From: CAZEFK01 sp964511405
Lineage (GTDB): Bacteria > Pseudomonadota > Alphaproteobacteria > Elsterales > Elsteraceae
Direction of reading: 5' to 3'
DNA: 15,267 bases
NCBI GenBank assembly: GCA_964511405.1
Contig: CAZEFK010000175.1
Location: forward strand, 1 to 15,267
The position numbers were made by a program, and so were the translations under genes. The notes under the pieces were generated by a model. That model was not told the DNA's origin, did no database searches, and saw nothing but the letters and a program-made list of their open reading frames with translations. Positions 13,695 to 15,267 of this stretch are shown here, in pieces; position 1 is the stretch's first letter; each line of letters begins with the position of its first letter.

Positions 13695-13733
13695 GATAGG
13701 CACTGCGATATGGAAGCCATGAGCCGATTCGTC
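13684..13733. promoter_or_regulatory. 8-bp dyad spanning the divergent epimerase/TPR start region
   Basis: GACGAATC (13684-13691) and GATTCGTC (13726-13733) are perfect inverted copies 34 bases apart. Each arm lies within the first codons of one divergent gene and includes a GANTC site, the CcrM methylation target in alphaproteobacteria. It could be an operator or coincidence. Confidence 0.25.
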
Positions 13734-14480
13734 CAGCCCAGCCTGGTTGCCCTCTTGCTGCTGGCCGCGGCGGTGCCGGCGGCAGCCGCCTCGCCCGATC
13801 CCGGCCGCCAGTACCAGGACTGCATCGCCCAGATCGAGAAGGATGCCTCGGCCGCCTATGAGCAGGCCTCGGGCTGGATCGCCCAGGGCGGCGGCTTCCC
13901 GGCGCGCCACTGCCAGGCCACGGCGCTGGCCAAGCTCGGCCAGTTCGAGGACGCCGCGCAGAAGTTCGAGGCGCTGGGCATCGATGTGACGCGCGGCAGC
14001 CCGGACCAAGGCGTGCGCATCCTGACCCAGGCCTGGCAGATGTGGATGCAGGCCGGCAACATCGCGCGCGGCACGGCGGTCATGACCGCGGCCATCAAGA
14101 TTCGGCCGAACAACCCGGAGCTGCTGGTCAACCGCTCGATTTCCCATGGCGCGGTCCAGGACTACTGGAGCGCCGTCGACGACCTGAACAAGGCCATCGA
14201 CCTGGCGCCCAAGCGCGCCGACGCCCTGGCCCTGCGCGCCAGCGCCTACCGCCTGCTGGACGCTCGCGACCTGGCCGAGGACGACGTCGCGCGCGCCCTC
14301 AAGCTCGAGCCGCGCAACGCCGACGCCCTGGTCGAGCGCGGCGTGCTGCGGCGGCTGAAAGGCGACACCGCCGGGGCCCGCGCCGATTGGCTGGCGGCGC
14401 TGCGTGCCGAGCCCGAGGGCCCGGCCGGCGACCTGGCCCGCGACAACCTTGCCAAGCTCGACGTCAACACCGCGAAGTGA
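13719..14480 (+). CDS. Exported tetratricopeptide repeat protein
   Basis: A 253-residue protein with a clear signal peptide: MSR, a hydrophobic core LVALLLLAAAVPA, and a likely cleavage after AAAA near residue 24. The mature part is all helical with TPR-like repeats. The best are at about 134-165 (PELLVNRSISHGAVQDYWSA), 166-199 and 200-233, each ending in the typical AxxLxP turn; weaker repeats lie at 65-130. Two cysteines (C35, C65) could form a disulfide in the periplasm. TPR proteins act as binding scaffolds; the partner is unknown. I chose ATG 13719; ATG 13710 (adding MEA) is also possible and neither has a strong Shine-Dalgarno. The rhodanese gene follows after 5 bases, so they share a transcript. 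Confidence 0.87.
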   Translation: MSRFVQPSLVALLLLAAAVPAAAASPDPGRQYQDCIAQIEKDASAAYEQASGWIAQGGGFPARHCQATALAKLGQFEDAAQKFEALGIDVTRGSPDQGVRILTQAWQMWMQAGNIARGTAVMTAAIKIRPNNPELLVNRSISHGAVQDYWSAVDDLNKAIDLAPKRADALALRASAYRLLDARDLAEDDVARALKLEPRNADALVERGVLRRLKGDTAGARADWLAALRAEPEGPAGDLARDNLAKLDVNTAK

Positions 14481-14485
14481 GCCCC

Positions 14486-15267
14486 ATGACCCGATCGATC
14501 ACGCCGGCCGCGCTCAAGGCCATGCTCGGCGACGGCGGCGAGCTGGCGCTGCTGGACATCCGCGAGGAAGGCGAATTCGCCGAGCGGCACATGCTGTTCG
14601 CCGTGCCCTTGCCGCTATCGCAGCTGGAGCTGCGGCTCGGCGTGCTGGTGCCGCGGCGAGGCGTGCGCGTCGTGCTGATCGGGGTCGACGACGCCGACGC
14701 CCGCGTGCCGGCGGCCGCCGCCAGGATGGCCCGGTTCGGCTATGGCGACGTCGCCGTCCTGGCCGGCGGGCTGGCGGCCTGGGAGGCGGCTGGCTACGAG
14801 CTGTTCTCGGGCGTCCATGTGCCGAGCAAGGCCTTCGGGGAAGTGGTCGAGCACGACGCCGACACCCCGCGCGTCGAACCCAACGAGCTGGCGCTCCTGA
14901 TCGAATCCCGGGCCGACCTGGTGATCCTCGACAGCCGGCCGGCCGACGAGTTCCGCGTGATGTCGATCCCGGGCGCGGTCAACGTGCCGGGCGGCGAGCT
15001 GGTCTATCGCATCCGCGACCTGGCGCCGCGTCCGGAGACCACGGTGGTGGTCAACTGCGCCGGCCGCACCCGCAGCATCATCGGCGCCCAGTCGCTGATC
15101 AATGCCGGCGTGCCCAACCCGGTGATGGCGCTGAAGAACGGGACCATGGGCTGGCACCTGGCCGGGCTGGAGCTCGACCGCGGCAGCGCCCGGACGTTCG
15201 GGCCGGCCTCGGCGGCGGCGGCGGCGTCGGCGCGCGGCGCCGCGGCGGCGGTCGGCGCCCGCGCCGG
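14486..15267 (+). CDS. Tandem rhodanese-domain sulfurtransferase (3' end cut by window)
   Basis: The 260 visible residues run off the right edge. Two rhodanese domains are seen. The first (about 6-105) has LALLDIREEGEFAERH and GDVAVLAGGLAAWEAAGY, but its active loop (VVLIGVDDADA, about 62-72) lacks cysteine, so it is catalytically dead. The second (about 130-232) has LVILDSRPADEFRVMSIPGAVNVPGGEL and the active loop NCAGRTRS with C191, so it should transfer sulfur from thiosulfate or persulfides. A low-complexity Ala/Gly-rich linker follows (about 240-260). Longer proteins with several rhodanese modules are known, so a third or fourth domain outside the window is likely. The ATG at 14486 lies 5 bases after the TPR gene stop. 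Confidence 0.9.
   Translation, partial: MTRSITPAALKAMLGDGGELALLDIREEGEFAERHMLFAVPLPLSQLELRLGVLVPRRGVRVVLIGVDDADARVPAAAARMARFGYGDVAVLAGGLAAWEAAGYELFSGVHVPSKAFGEVVEHDADTPRVEPNELALLIESRADLVILDSRPADEFRVMSIPGAVNVPGGELVYRIRDLAPRPETTVVVNCAGRTRSIIGAQSLINAGVPNPVMALKNGTMGWHLAGLELDRGSARTFGPASAAAAASARGAAAAVGARA

Noticed and set aside
1..15267. CRISPR array, insertion sequence, tRNA gene or phage genes
   Set aside because: No regularly spaced repeats, transposase motifs, terminal inverted repeats, tRNA cloverleaf or CCA end, or phage proteins were recognised on either strand.

Overview
The window is a gene-dense, very GC-rich stretch (roughly 70% G+C by eye) of what looks like an alphaproteobacterial chromosome, plausibly Rhodospirillales-like. 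The reasons are the G/C-ending codons, the thrS-infC pair, a DUF4169 protein, an arginine-sensitive type of argB coupled to a HAD phosphatase gene, and the phhB/Zincin_1 neighbourhood. I cannot name a genus. No mobile element, CRISPR array, tRNA, rRNA or prophage was seen. Coding density is very high, and no gap between genes is longer than about 230 bases.

Layout. 1-861 (minus): DUF4169 protein, DUF952 protein, then a truncated two-TM coiled-coil membrane protein (possibly TipF/EAL type). 945-2584 (plus): a class IV (branched-chain type) aminotransferase and an MhpD-like 2-keto-4-pentenoate hydratase, an apparent two-gene operon of unknown pathway. 2588-5325 (minus): argB, a HAD pyrimidine 5'-nucleotidase-like gene and a family 2 glycosyltransferase, packed tightly with overlapping or near-abutting ends. 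5395-5790 (minus): a minimal HExxH zincin. 5880-6170 (plus): pterin-4a-carbinolamine dehydratase. 6186-8680 (minus): thrS followed by infC. 8906-9931 (plus): a Gfo/Idh/MocA oxidoreductase. 9915-12067 (minus): GT4 and GT9 glycosyltransferases, probably for envelope glycan. 12115-12885 (plus): an ABHD10-like alpha/beta hydrolase. 12840-13694 (minus): a YeeZ-like epimerase-family protein. 13719-15267 (plus): an exported TPR protein and a tandem rhodanese cut by the window end.

This is mostly housekeeping plus envelope and small-metabolism genes, and I do not see a new multi-gene system. The best signals are at the level of expression. infC has no ATG, GTG or TTG in its open frame before residue 35 of the full-length protein; a good Shine-Dalgarno instead points at an ATA start that restores a normal 178-residue IF-3. 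The infC linker is a 33% G+C island, and the infC stop codon sits in the loop of a perfect hairpin. The thrS/oxidoreductase divergent region carries two perfect 11-bp hairpins and a 14-bp tandem repeat. A seven-residue micro-ORF bridges the two glycosyltransferase genes exactly. All identifications are by reading motifs; no database search was run.
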